From: Streptomyces sp. Edi2
Lineage (GTDB): Bacteria; Actinomycetota; Actinomycetes; Streptomycetales; Streptomycetaceae
Assembly: GCF_040253635.1 (NCBI RefSeq)
Contig: NZ_JBEJGX010000003.1
Coordinates: 4,737,501-4,801,500, forward strand
Direction of reading: 5' to 3'
DNA length: 64,000 bases
Made by a program: the position numbers and the translations under genes. The notes under the pieces were generated by a model that did not search any database, was not told the DNA's origin, and saw nothing but the letters and a program-made list of their open reading frames with translations. This document shows positions 27,164 through 35,887 of this stretch, piece by piece (position 1 is the stretch's first letter; the number at the start of each line of letters is the position of its first letter).

Positions 27164-27955
27164 ATGACCGTGACTTCGTCGTCCTCAGCGTCGTTTCGTA
27201 TCCCGGCTACGGCCTCGTCCGCCAGGGACGCGCCCGCGAAGCAGCCGGTGTTGTTGCGGCCCGACGGCAGTCCGCTGCGGGTGCTGGTCGTGGACGATGA
27301 GTCCTCGCTCGCCGACCTGCTGTCCCTCGCCCTGCGCTACGAGGGTTGGGACATCCGCTCGGAAGGGGACGGGGCGGGAGCGCTGCGCTGTGCCCGTAGT
27401 TGGCGGCCGGATGCGGTGCTGCTCGATGTGATGCTGCCGGACATGGACGGGCTGACGGTGCTCGGACGGTTGCGGCGGGAGCTGCCGGATGTGCCGGTGC
27501 TGTTCCTGACCGCCAAGGACGCGGTCGAGGACCGGATCGCCGGGCTGACAGCGGGCGGCGACGACTATGTCACCAAGCCGTTCAGCCTGGAAGAGGTGGT
27601 GGCCAGGCTGCGGGGGCTGCTCCGCCGGGCCGGGGCGGCCGCGGCCCGGAGTGAGTCGCGGCTGACGGTGGGCGATCTGGTGCTCGACGAGGACAGCCAT
27701 GAGGTGTGGCGGGACGGCCAGGAGATCCATCTGACCGCCACCGAGTTCGAGTTGCTGCGCTACCTGATGCGCAATCCGCGGCGGGTGCTGAGCAAGACCC
27801 AGATCCTCGACCGGGTCTGGAGCTATGACTTCGGCGGCCAGGCCAACGTCGTGGAGCTGTATATCTCCTATCTGCGGCGGAAGATCGACGCGGGGCGGAC
27901 GCCGATGATCCACACCCGGCGCGGCGCGGGCTATCTCATCAAGCCGGGCGGGTAG
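27164..27955 (+). CDS. OmpR-family response regulator
   Basis: 263 residues. The receiver (~38-150) has the acidic pair VVDDES, phospho-acceptor Asp88 (VLLDVMLPDMDG), Thr116 and Lys138 (DYVTKPF). A winged-helix DNA-binding domain (~165-260) follows with LTATEFELLRYLMRNPRRVLSK and VELYISYLRRKID ... TRRGAGYLIKPGG. A ~35-residue Ser/Ala-rich N-terminal extension precedes the receiver. It is followed after four bases by its histidine kinase. The upstream heptamer pair suggests self-control. Confidence 0.95.
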   Translation: MTVTSSSSASFRIPATASSARDAPAKQPVLLRPDGSPLRVLVVDDESSLADLLSLALRYEGWDIRSEGDGAGALRCARSWRPDAVLLDVMLPDMDGLTVLGRLRRELPDVPVLFLTAKDAVEDRIAGLTAGGDDYVTKPFSLEEVVARLRGLLRRAGAAAARSESRLTVGDLVLDEDSHEVWRDGQEIHLTATEFELLRYLMRNPRRVLSKTQILDRVWSYDFGGQANVVELYISYLRRKIDAGRTPMIHTRRGAGYLIKPGG

Positions 27956-27959
27956 GGCG

Positions 27960-29942
27960 GTGCCGAGAAGACGAAACCTGGCGGGTACGGGGCAGGCTGG
28001 TCTGGGTGCTCCGGCCGGTCCGGGTGCGCCGACTGGCGCGGGTGCCCAGGCTGGTCCGGGTGGCCTGGCCGGTCCGGACTCCCCGGCCGGTCCCGAGGCC
28101 CCGGCACGACCGGCCCCTCCGGCCGCCCCGGCAAGGCCGGCCTCTCCGGAAGCCGCGGCCATCCCGCCCCTCCCGGCACGGCCGGCCACCCCTGCCCCCA
28201 CCCCCCGCCGCCGCTGGTCGCTCCGGACCCGTCTCGTCGTGTCGGCGGTGGCGCTGATCGCTGTCGTCGGGGCCGTCATCGGCACGGTGACGACCATTGC
28301 GCTGCACGACTATCTGCAGCGGCAGCTGGACCGGCAGCTGCTGGATTCCGTCGCCCATGCCCAGGGGCCGCGCCCGCATGATCCGCGGCGTACGAAGGGC
28401 ATGGACTTTGTGGCGATGGGCGGTCAGCCGCTGAAAGCGGTGGGGGTGCGGTTCGGGCCCGACGGCATGGCCGACAAGGGCGCCATGCTGAGCAATTCGA
28501 CCAACCGGCTGCCCGAGGACCGGTTGTCGCCGCTGCCCCAGGCGCAGGTGGCGGCGCTGAACGCGGTGCCGCGGGACGGCAGGCCGCACACCGTCGAGCT
28601 GCCCGGCCTCGGTGATTACCGGGTGGCGACCACCGGGGACGGCTCGCTGGCGCTCGGTCTGCCGCTCGGCAAGGTGCAGGACACGGTCAGCCAACTGGTG
28701 GTCATCGAGGAATGTGTGACAGTCGCCGGGCTCATCGCGGCCGGTATCGCCGGTTCCACCATGGTCGGCATCGCCCTGCGGCCGTTGCGCCGGGTCGCCG
28801 CCACCGCCACCCATGTGTCCGAACTGCCGCTCCACCAGGGCGAGGTGGCGCTGCACGTCCGGGTGCCGGCCTCCGAATCGGACGGCCGGACGGAGGTGGG
28901 GCAGGTCGGTGCGGCGCTCAACCGGATGCTGGGGCACGTCGGCGCGGCGCTCTCGGCCCGCCAGGAGAGCGAGACGAGGGTGCGGCAGTTCGTCGCCGAC
29001 GCCAGCCATGAGCTGCGTACGCCGCTCGCGTCGATCCGCGGCTATGCCGAGCTGACCCGGCGCGGGCGGGAGCAGCCGGGGCCGGAGACCCGGCACGCCC
29101 TGGGACGGATCGAGTCGGAGGCGGAGCGGATGACGGGGCTGGTGGAGGACCTGTTGCTGCTCGCCCGGCTCGATTCCGGGCGCCCGCTGTCGTACGGGAC
29201 CACGGATCTGTCGCCGTTGGTGGTGGATGCCGTCAGTGATGCGCGGGTGGCGGGGCCCGGTCACCGGTGGCGGCTGGAGCTGCCCGATGAGCCCGCGTGG
29301 GTCTGCGGCGACGGCGGGCGGCTGCACCAGGTCTTGGTGAACCTGCTGGCCAACGCCCGTACGCATACGCCCGAGGGCACGACGGTGACGGCGAGGGTGC
29401 GCGCTGCCGGTCGTACGGCCGGTCTTCCCGCTGCCGGCCCCACGGCCGGTCTTTCCGCTGCAGGTCTCACCGCTGCCGGCTCCACGGCCGGTCCCTCCGC
29501 CGCTGGTCGTGCGGCCGCCCCCTTCACCGTCGGTGGTCCTGCCGGGCGCCGCGACGCCGTCGAGCTGGAGGTGCAGGACGACGGACCCGGTATTCCGGCC
29601 GCGCTCCTCCCGCATGTCTTCGAGCGGTTCGCGCGGGGCGATGCCTCGCGTTCGCGTGCCGCCGGGAGCACGGGGCTCGGTCTCGCCATCGTGCAGGCGG
29701 TGGTGGCCGCGCACGGAGGCACGGTCGGGGTGACCAGCGTGCCGGGACGGACGGTCTTCACCGTGACGCTGCCGACGGCGGCGGCTGCCCCGGAAGCGTC
29801 TCTCCCGGAGGCGCCTCTCCAGACACCGGCTGTCCCGAAAACGCCTCGCCCGACACCGGCTGCCCCGAACGCGGCGCCTGGTGCCCCGAAGACACCGCCT
29901 CCCCCCTCACAGCCAGGACACAGGCTCAGCACACCGCCGTGA
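27960..29942 (+). CDS. Membrane histidine kinase with HAMP domain
   Basis: 660 residues. A ~80-residue Ala/Gly/Pro-rich N-terminus precedes helix 1 (RLVVSAVALIAVVGAVIG). An extracytoplasmic sensor of ~150 residues, helix 2 (TVAGLIAAGIAGSTMVGIAL), a HAMP domain, HisKA with His350 (FVADASHELRTPL) and HATPase (LLANARTHTP, DDGPGIP, GSTGLGLAIV) follow. Between the N-box and G1-box an insertion of ~45 residues made of AAG-TAG-type repeats is unusual. A Pro-rich tail ends the protein. GTG 27960 lies four bases after the regulator stop; with no strong Shine-Dalgarno, translation is probably coupled, and a start nearer helix 1 is possible. The ligand is unknown; cell-envelope glycosyltransferases follow. 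Confidence 0.92.
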   Translation: MPRRRNLAGTGQAGLGAPAGPGAPTGAGAQAGPGGLAGPDSPAGPEAPARPAPPAAPARPASPEAAAIPPLPARPATPAPTPRRRWSLRTRLVVSAVALIAVVGAVIGTVTTIALHDYLQRQLDRQLLDSVAHAQGPRPHDPRRTKGMDFVAMGGQPLKAVGVRFGPDGMADKGAMLSNSTNRLPEDRLSPLPQAQVAALNAVPRDGRPHTVELPGLGDYRVATTGDGSLALGLPLGKVQDTVSQLVVIEECVTVAGLIAAGIAGSTMVGIALRPLRRVAATATHVSELPLHQGEVALHVRVPASESDGRTEVGQVGAALNRMLGHVGAALSARQESETRVRQFVADASHELRTPLASIRGYAELTRRGREQPGPETRHALGRIESEAERMTGLVEDLLLLARLDSGRPLSYGTTDLSPLVVDAVSDARVAGPGHRWRLELPDEPAWVCGDGGRLHQVLVNLLANARTHTPEGTTVTARVRAAGRTAGLPAAGPTAGLSAAGLTAAGSTAGPSAAGRAAAPFTVGGPAGRRDAVELEVQDDGPGIPAALLPHVFERFARGDASRSRAAGSTGLGLAIVQAVVAAHGGTVGVTSVPGRTVFTVTLPTAAAAPEASLPEAPLQTPAVPKTPRPTPAAPNAAPGAPKTPPPPSQPGHRLSTPP

Positions 29943-29968
29943 CAGTGCGGGCGGCGAATGTCGTAGGC

Positions 29969-31309
29969 ATGACGACGACACAGCCGCCCCGCACACCGCT
30001 GGGCTCCCTGCCACCGCGCGAGCATCTGCGGCTCGGTCAGATCGCGACCGTCCTCGATGTGGTGATCCCGGTCCACAACGAGGAACGCGACCTGGAGCCC
30101 TGTGTACGGCGGCTGCACGAGCACTTGGCCCGCACCTTCCCGTACGGCTTCCGCATCACCATCGCCGACAACGCGAGCACGGACCGTACGCCGGAGGTCG
30201 CCGCCGTGCTCGACGACGCGATCGACGAGGTCACGGCGGTACGGCTGGAGCAGAAGGGGCGCGGGCGGGCGCTGCGCACCGTGTGGTCCCTCTCCGAGGC
30301 CCCGGTGCTGGCCTATATGGACGTCGATCTGTCCACCGATCTCAACGCGCTGCTGCCGCTGGTCGCACCGCTGATCTCCGGGCACTCGGATCTGGCGATC
30401 GGCTCCCGGCTCAGCCGCAGCGCGCGGGTGGTGCGCGGCCCGAAGCGGGAGTTCATCTCGCGGATGTACAACCTCATCCTGCGCGGCTCGCTCTCCGCAC
30501 GCTTCTCCGATGCGCAGTGCGGTTTCAAGGCCATCCGCGGCGATGTCGCCGCGCGGCTGCTGCCGATGGTCGAGGACACCGGATGGTTCTTCGACACCGA
30601 GATGCTGGTGCTCGCGGAGCGGGCCGGGCTGCGGATCCACGAGGTGCCGGTGGACTGGGTCGACGACCCCGACAGCACCGTGCAGCTGGTGCGGACGGCC
30701 GCCGACGACCTCAAGGGCGTATGGCGGGTGGCGCGGGCGCTGGCGACCGGGGTGCTGCCGCTGGACCGGCTCGCCCGGCCGTTCGGGGACGACCCGCGGG
30801 ACCGTGAGCTGTCCGGGGTGCCCGGCGGGCTGGCCCGTCAGCTCGTCGGGTTCTGTGTCGTCGGCGGGATCAGCACCCTGCTCTACCTCGGCCTGTACTC
30901 GGTCTTCCGGCTCGGTGTGGGGCCCCAGGCCGCCAATGCCGTGGCGCTGTTGCTGTCGGCGCTGGCCAATACGGCGGCCAACCGGCGGCTGACCTTCGGG
31001 GTGCGGGGCCGGGACCGGGCCGTGCGGCACCAGGCTCAGGGACTGGTGGTCTTCGCCATCGGGCTGGCGCTGACCAGCGGCTCCCTGGCTGCCCTGGCCG
31101 CCGCCGGCGGCGACGCCTCGCACGGCACCGAACTCACGGTGCTGGTGGCCGCCAACCTCGCGGCGACGGTGCTGCGGTTCCTGCTCTTCCGCGCCTGGGT
31201 GTTCCCGGACCGCGAGCGGCGCGACGTGGCCGGCGCACCGCAGCCACACCCCGCGCACGGCCATCACGACCACCACGGCCATCACGACTCCACCGGGAGC
31301 GCTCGTTGA
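29969..31309 (+). CDS. GT2 glycosyltransferase fused to a GtrA-like membrane domain
   Basis: 446 residues. The GT2 domain (~25-265) of the dolichyl/polyprenyl-phosphate sugar synthase type shows DVVIPVHNEERDLE, ADNASTDRTPEV, the metal-binding DVDLSTD and the acceptor region SDAQCGFKAIRGD. The C-terminal part (~285-420) has about four membrane helices like GtrA flippases (GLARQLVGFCVVGGISTLLYLG ... NTAANRRLTFG). It ends in a His-rich tail (GHHDHHGHHD). It likely makes polyprenyl-phosphate-linked sugar at the membrane for the GT39 enzyme next to it. ATG 29969 lies 26 bases after the kinase stop; the Shine-Dalgarno is poor. Confidence 0.9.
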   Translation: MTTTQPPRTPLGSLPPREHLRLGQIATVLDVVIPVHNEERDLEPCVRRLHEHLARTFPYGFRITIADNASTDRTPEVAAVLDDAIDEVTAVRLEQKGRGRALRTVWSLSEAPVLAYMDVDLSTDLNALLPLVAPLISGHSDLAIGSRLSRSARVVRGPKREFISRMYNLILRGSLSARFSDAQCGFKAIRGDVAARLLPMVEDTGWFFDTEMLVLAERAGLRIHEVPVDWVDDPDSTVQLVRTAADDLKGVWRVARALATGVLPLDRLARPFGDDPRDRELSGVPGGLARQLVGFCVVGGISTLLYLGLYSVFRLGVGPQAANAVALLLSALANTAANRRLTFGVRGRDRAVRHQAQGLVVFAIGLALTSGSLAALAAAGGDASHGTELTVLVAANLAATVLRFLLFRAWVFPDRERRDVAGAPQPHPAHGHHDHHGHHDSTGSAR

Positions 31310-31391
31310 TCCCGCCGCCCCCGCACGATCACCACGCTTTTCCCTTCGCCTTGACCTTCACCTTGACCTTCATCTTCACCAGGAGCGCTCG

Positions 31392-33806
31392 ATGACCCCG
31401 TCCTCGCCCGATACGCCGGCCCCACCGTCGTATCCGCCCCCCTTCACGTCACGGGAGAGCGCGAAGGCATCGGCCACGGCTCCCGGGGCGGCGTCGGGGC
31501 CCGCTGCCGGTCCGCGCTGGGCGCGACCCGCGCTGCTGGCGTTGTTGCTGGTCACGGCCGTGCTCTACCTCTGGAGCCTGTCGGCCTCCGGTTATGCCAA
31601 CCAGTTCTACTCGGCCGCCGTCCAGGCCGGCAGCGAGAGCTGGAAGGCGTTCTTCTTCGGCTCCTCCGACGCGGCGAACTCCATCACCGTCGACAAGCCG
31701 CCGGCCGCGCTGTGGCCGATGGCGCTGTCCGTACGGCTCTTCGGGCTCAGTTCGTGGGCGATCCTGGTGCCCGAGGCGCTGATGGGTGTGGCGACGGTCG
31801 GGGTGCTCCACGGGGCCGTACGGCGTCGCTTCGGTGCCGGGGCGGGACTGCTCGCCGGCGGGGCGCTGGCCGTGACGCCGGTCGCGGCGCTGATGTTCCG
31901 GTTCAACAACCCCGATGCGCTGCTGTGCCTGCTGATGGTCTGTGCGATCGCCGCAGTGCTGCGGGCGCTCGCGGACGGCCGTACGAAGTGGCTGGTACTG
32001 GCCGGTGTCTGCTTCGGCATGGGGTTTCTCACCAAGACGCTGCAGGCGTGGCTGATCCTGCCGGCCCTCGCCGTCGTCTACGCCTGCTGTGCGCCGGTCG
32101 CGCTGCGCCGGCGGCTGGGGCAGTTGCTGCTCGCCGGGCTGGCGATCGTGGTGTCAGGCGGCTGGTGGGTGGCGATCGTCGAGCTGTGGCCGGCGTCCTC
32201 GCGCCCGTACATCGGCGGCTCGCAGCACAACAGCTTCCTGGAGCTGACCTTCGGCTACAACGGCCTCGGCCGGATCAGCGGCAATGAGACCGGCAGCGTC
32301 GGCGGGGGCGGTGGGCGTCCTGGCGGCGGGGGTGGCGGATGGGGAGAGACCGGGATCACCCGGCTGTTCTCGTCCGACATGGGCGGGCAGATCTCGTGGC
32401 TGCTGCCCGCGGCGCTGATCCTGCTGGTCGCGAGCGTGTGGGTGCTGTGGCGGGCCCGGCGTGCGACCGATGCCGAACAGGCCGGTCAGCGGGCGGAGTT
32501 CCTGGTGTGGGGCGGCGCGCTGCTGATGACCTTCGCGATCTTCAGCTTCATGTCCGGGATTTTCCATCAGTACTACAACATCGCGCTGGCCCCGTACATC
32601 GCGGCGCTGGTCGGGATGGGGGCGACGCTGTGGTGGCGGCGCGGCGGGCGGCGCGGTGCGCTCGTACTGGCCGGGACGGTCGCGGTGACCGCTGGATGGT
32701 CGTATGTGCTGCTGGACCGGTCGCCGGGCTGGCTGCCGTGGCTGCGCTGGACGGTGGTGGCCCTCGGAGTGCTGTCGGTGCTGGGGCTGTTGGTGCCGGT
32801 TGGGGCGGGAGCGTCGGCGCGGGACGGAGCGTCGGTGCGGGACGGTGAGCCGGTGGGGGACGGTGAGCCGGTGGGGGACGGTGAGCCGGCGAGGGGTGGA
32901 GAGTCGGCGGGGGATGGAGAGTCGGCGAGGCGCGGAGGGCAGGAACGCGCCCCGCGGCGGACCGGCCGGCGTCTCGCGGTGCTGGCGGCCGGGCTCGGAG
33001 TGGCGACGGCGCTGGCCGGTCCGGTCGCGTACACGCTCCAAACGGTCAACACCCCCAAGGGTGGGTCGATCATCACCGCAGGCCCCGCGGTGCGCGGCGG
33101 CATGGGCGGGCCCGGCGGCCGCTTCCACGGCGGCGGGCGGCCCGGAAAGTGGCGCGGCAACAACGGAGCCATGCCGGGTGGCCGGGGCATGGGTCAGGGC
33201 CAGGGGCAGGGGCAGGGTCTGGGTGGCCCCCGAGGCAACCAGCAGGGCAATCACCAAGGCGCCCGGCAGGGCACCCGTCCGGGCCGGTTGCCGGGGCAGG
33301 GCGCCGGTGGCCGTCTGCAAGGCGGTTGGCAGGGCTTCCCCGGCGGGCCGGGCGGAGCGGGCGGCTTCGGTGAGCGGGGCGCCGGGCGGATGCGCGGTAT
33401 GGGCGGCATGGGTGGTCTGCTCAACGGCAGCAAGGTGAGCGCCCGGGCCAAGACGCTGCTGGAGAAGGGCGCCGGGGACTACACCTGGGTCGCCGCGGCG
33501 ATCGGCTCGCAGAACGCCGCGAGCTATCAACTCGCCACCGAGAAGCCGGTGATGGCGATCGGCGGCTTCAACGGGAGCGACCCCTCGCCGACCCTCGACC
33601 AGTTCAAGAAGCAGGTAGCGGCGGGGAAGATCCACTACTTCATCGCGGGCGGGCAGGGCGGCCCCGGTGGTGGCCGTGGTGGCGGCAAGGGCGGCCCCGG
33701 TGGCGGCCGGGGCGGCTCGTCGAAGATCACTTCCTGGGTGGAGAAGACCTTCAAGAAGGTCACGGTCGGCAGTGCCACCTTCTACGACCTGACCCGGAAG
33801 GCGTGA
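31392..33806 (+). CDS. GT39-family membrane mannosyl/glycosyltransferase
   Basis: 804 residues, a multi-spanning C-type glycosyltransferase of the ArnT/PMT group. The conserved first-loop motif NSITVDKPPAALWPMAL and the NNPDALLCLL segment are visible, then about ten to twelve helices to ~residue 475. Two low-complexity blocks interrupt it: VGDGEP repeats (~478-515) and a Gly/Gln-rich block (~555-680). A conserved C-terminal soluble domain (LLEKGAGDYTWVAAAIGSQNAASYQLATEKPVMAIGGF) follows, typical of the Streptomyces members. It uses polyprenyl-phosphate sugar to modify proteins or lipids outside the membrane. ATG 31392 has aggag seven bases upstream. It is likely in one operon with the GT2 gene. 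Confidence 0.9.
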   Translation: MTPSSPDTPAPPSYPPPFTSRESAKASATAPGAASGPAAGPRWARPALLALLLVTAVLYLWSLSASGYANQFYSAAVQAGSESWKAFFFGSSDAANSITVDKPPAALWPMALSVRLFGLSSWAILVPEALMGVATVGVLHGAVRRRFGAGAGLLAGGALAVTPVAALMFRFNNPDALLCLLMVCAIAAVLRALADGRTKWLVLAGVCFGMGFLTKTLQAWLILPALAVVYACCAPVALRRRLGQLLLAGLAIVVSGGWWVAIVELWPASSRPYIGGSQHNSFLELTFGYNGLGRISGNETGSVGGGGGRPGGGGGGWGETGITRLFSSDMGGQISWLLPAALILLVASVWVLWRARRATDAEQAGQRAEFLVWGGALLMTFAIFSFMSGIFHQYYNIALAPYIAALVGMGATLWWRRGGRRGALVLAGTVAVTAGWSYVLLDRSPGWLPWLRWTVVALGVLSVLGLLVPVGAGASARDGASVRDGEPVGDGEPVGDGEPARGGESAGDGESARRGGQERAPRRTGRRLAVLAAGLGVATALAGPVAYTLQTVNTPKGGSIITAGPAVRGGMGGPGGRFHGGGRPGKWRGNNGAMPGGRGMGQGQGQGQGLGGPRGNQQGNHQGARQGTRPGRLPGQGAGGRLQGGWQGFPGGPGGAGGFGERGAGRMRGMGGMGGLLNGSKVSARAKTLLEKGAGDYTWVAAAIGSQNAASYQLATEKPVMAIGGFNGSDPSPTLDQFKKQVAAGKIHYFIAGGQGGPGGGRGGGKGGPGGGRGGSSKITSWVEKTFKKVTVGSATFYDLTRKA

Positions 33807-33978
33807 CCCGTAGGGGGGACCTGCAGGGGTGACCCGTAGGGGTGGCCCGCGACCCGTAGGGGTGCCGGGCGGGGCGCCCGGTGGGGCCCGGGGGTCAGGG
33901 GGCGTAGCCCGCGAGACCGGCCCGCTCCCCTCCCTCCCCCCAGCGGCCGACCCCTCCCCCCCGCAGTCGAAAACGAAA

Positions 33979-34038
33979 TGTACGGCGTATAAGGCTCCCT
34001 GTACGGTGTAAGTCACCGCTCACTCCGTCCAGGGAGCC
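33979..34038 (+). promoter_or_regulatory. Promoter/operator and Shine-Dalgarno-pairing repeat before the DHA2 exporter
   Basis: Direct repeats tgtacggcgtataa (33979-33992) and tgtacggtgtaag (34000-34012) are exactly 21 bp apart, two helical turns; the first is also a near-palindrome (tgtacg-g-cgtata). In addition ggctccctg (33993-34001) is the exact complement of cagggagcc (34030-34038), which contains the Shine-Dalgarno agggag. The neighbouring TetR protein is the likely ligand of the repeats; whether the hairpin is transcribed depends on the unknown start site. Confidence 0.5.
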
Positions 34039-34041
34039 CGT

Positions 34042-35655
34042 ATGCCCTCCGTGGCCTCCGACGCCACCACCGCCACTCTTGAGCCACCAGGCCGCCCGGC
34101 CGCCCGCTGGCTGATCCTCGCCGTCATCTGCCTCGCCCAGCTGACGGTCGTCCTCGACAACACCGTCCTGAACGTCGCGATCCCCTCCCTCACCGAGGAA
34201 CTGGGCGCGACCACCGCCGACGTCCAGTGGATGATCAACGCCTATTCGCTGGTCCAGTCCGGCCTGCTGCTCACCGCGGGCAACTCCGCCGACCGTTACG
34301 GCCGCAAGAAGATGCTCATCGTCGGCCTGGCGCTGTTCGGGGCCGCCTCGCTCGGCGCCGCCCTCGCCCAGTCGCCCGGTCAGCTCATCGCCGCACGCGC
34401 CGGTATGGGCGTCGGCGGGGCCCTGCTGGTGACCACCACCCTCGCCGTCGTGATGCAGATCTTCGACGACGAGGAGCGCCCCCGGGCCATCGGCATCTGG
34501 AGCTCGGTCAACTCCCTCGGCTTCGCCGCAGGACCGCTGATCGGCGGTTCGCTGCTCGACCACTTCTGGTGGGGCTCGCTGTTCCTGGTCAATCTGCCCG
34601 TCGCGGTGATCGCGCTGGCGGCCGTCGTCGCCCTCGTCCCCGAATCGAGCAGCCGCAGCGGAGCCCTCTCCGCGGCCGGTACGCCCGCCGCCGGTACGCC
34701 TGCGTCCGCGCGACCCCCCCTCGACCTCCTGGGTGCCCTGCTGTCCATGATCGGCATGGTCGGGGTGGTCTTCGCGATCATCTCCGGGCCGATGTACGGC
34801 TGGCTGTCCGGCCGGGTGCTGATCTCCGCGGCCATCGGAGTCGCCGGGCTCGCCGTCTTCGCGCTGTGGGAGCTGCGCATCCCGCACCCGATGCTGGACA
34901 TGCACTTCTTCCGCAACCGCCGGTTCATCGGCGCCGTCTCGGGCGGCATCCTCGTCGCCTTCGGGATGGGCGGCTCGATGTTCCTGCTCACCCAGCACCT
35001 GCAACTGGTCCTGGGTTACGGACCGTTGGATGCCGGACTGCGGATGGCGCCGCTCGCCGTCACCGTCATCCTGGTCAACTTCACCGGCCTGAGCGCCCGT
35101 CTGCTCCCCCGGCTCGGCACCCCCGGATTGATCGTTTCGGGGATGTCGCTGCTCGCGGCCGGCCTCGCCGCCATCTCGCTGTTCGGCGGCGCCGGCTACG
35201 GCGGCATGCTGTGCGGCCTGGTCGTGATGGGTGTCGGCGTCGCGTTCGCCATGCCGACGATGGCCAACGCCATCATGTCCGCGATCCCGCCGGCCAAGGC
35301 GGGCGTGGGGGCCGGTGTCAACGGCACCCTGATGGAATTCGGCCAGGGCCTCGGCGTCGCCGTCCTCGGCGCGGTCCTCAACTCCCGTTTCGCGGCGCTG
35401 CTTCCGCTGGCCGCCGCGGGCGCCGGGTCGCTGACCGCGGCGCTCGCCCGGACCCGTACGGCCGCCGAACGGACCGCCGTCCACGACGCCTTCGCGGCCG
35501 GCATCGGCACCAGCCAGCTGGTCGGCGCGGCCGCGGTGTTCCTCGGCGGGCTGCTCGCCGCCGTCCTGCTGCGCCGGGCGGAGCGTACCGGAGGGGACGC
35601 GGAGCAGGCGGCCACGGCTCCCGGTGCGCAACCGGCCACCGCCGCGGCGGAATAG
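34042..35655 (+). CDS. DHA2-family (14-TM) MFS drug exporter
   Basis: 537 residues with about 14 membrane helices. Motif D1/C-type sequence LTVVLDNTVLNVAIPSLTEELG in helix 1 and motif A GNSADRYGRKKMLIVG between helices 2 and 3 mark an EmrB/QacA-type proton antiporter. A Thr/Ala-rich loop (~residues 212-228) and a polar C-terminal tail are seen. ATG 34042 has agggag five bases upstream. A TetR regulator follows on the same strand, and operator-like repeats precede the gene, so inducible export of a toxic compound is likely. The substrate is unknown. Confidence 0.92.
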   Translation: MPSVASDATTATLEPPGRPAARWLILAVICLAQLTVVLDNTVLNVAIPSLTEELGATTADVQWMINAYSLVQSGLLLTAGNSADRYGRKKMLIVGLALFGAASLGAALAQSPGQLIAARAGMGVGGALLVTTTLAVVMQIFDDEERPRAIGIWSSVNSLGFAAGPLIGGSLLDHFWWGSLFLVNLPVAVIALAAVVALVPESSSRSGALSAAGTPAAGTPASARPPLDLLGALLSMIGMVGVVFAIISGPMYGWLSGRVLISAAIGVAGLAVFALWELRIPHPMLDMHFFRNRRFIGAVSGGILVAFGMGGSMFLLTQHLQLVLGYGPLDAGLRMAPLAVTVILVNFTGLSARLLPRLGTPGLIVSGMSLLAAGLAAISLFGGAGYGGMLCGLVVMGVGVAFAMPTMANAIMSAIPPAKAGVGAGVNGTLMEFGQGLGVAVLGAVLNSRFAALLPLAAAGAGSLTAALARTRTAAERTAVHDAFAAGIGTSQLVGAAAVFLGGLLAAVLLRRAERTGGDAEQAATAPGAQPATAAAE

Positions 35656-35887
35656 CATCGGCTCGGCAGGTGCGCGTGAACAGCGCGTACCGGCGGCACG
35701 TATGCATCCATACGTGCCGTCACCGCCGACGACACCGACGACGACGTCACCGCATGACGTCACCGAGCGGTGTCAACGAATGACGACACCGACGACCACA
35801 TCGACGACCACACCGACGACAACACCGAAGCCGACCGTGACGACGGCACCCACGACGTCGAAGGCGCTCGGGACAGGGAGGGGCGCC

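Noticed and set aside
29297..29968. N-terminal extension of the GT2 gene
   Set aside because: The open frame overlaps the histidine-kinase coding region and is Arg/Gly-rich; the GT2 domain begins just after 29969.
27164..33806. Secondary-metabolite gene cluster
   Set aside because: Glycosyltransferases are of the surface type; no PKS, NRPS, terpene or RiPP core enzyme is in the window.
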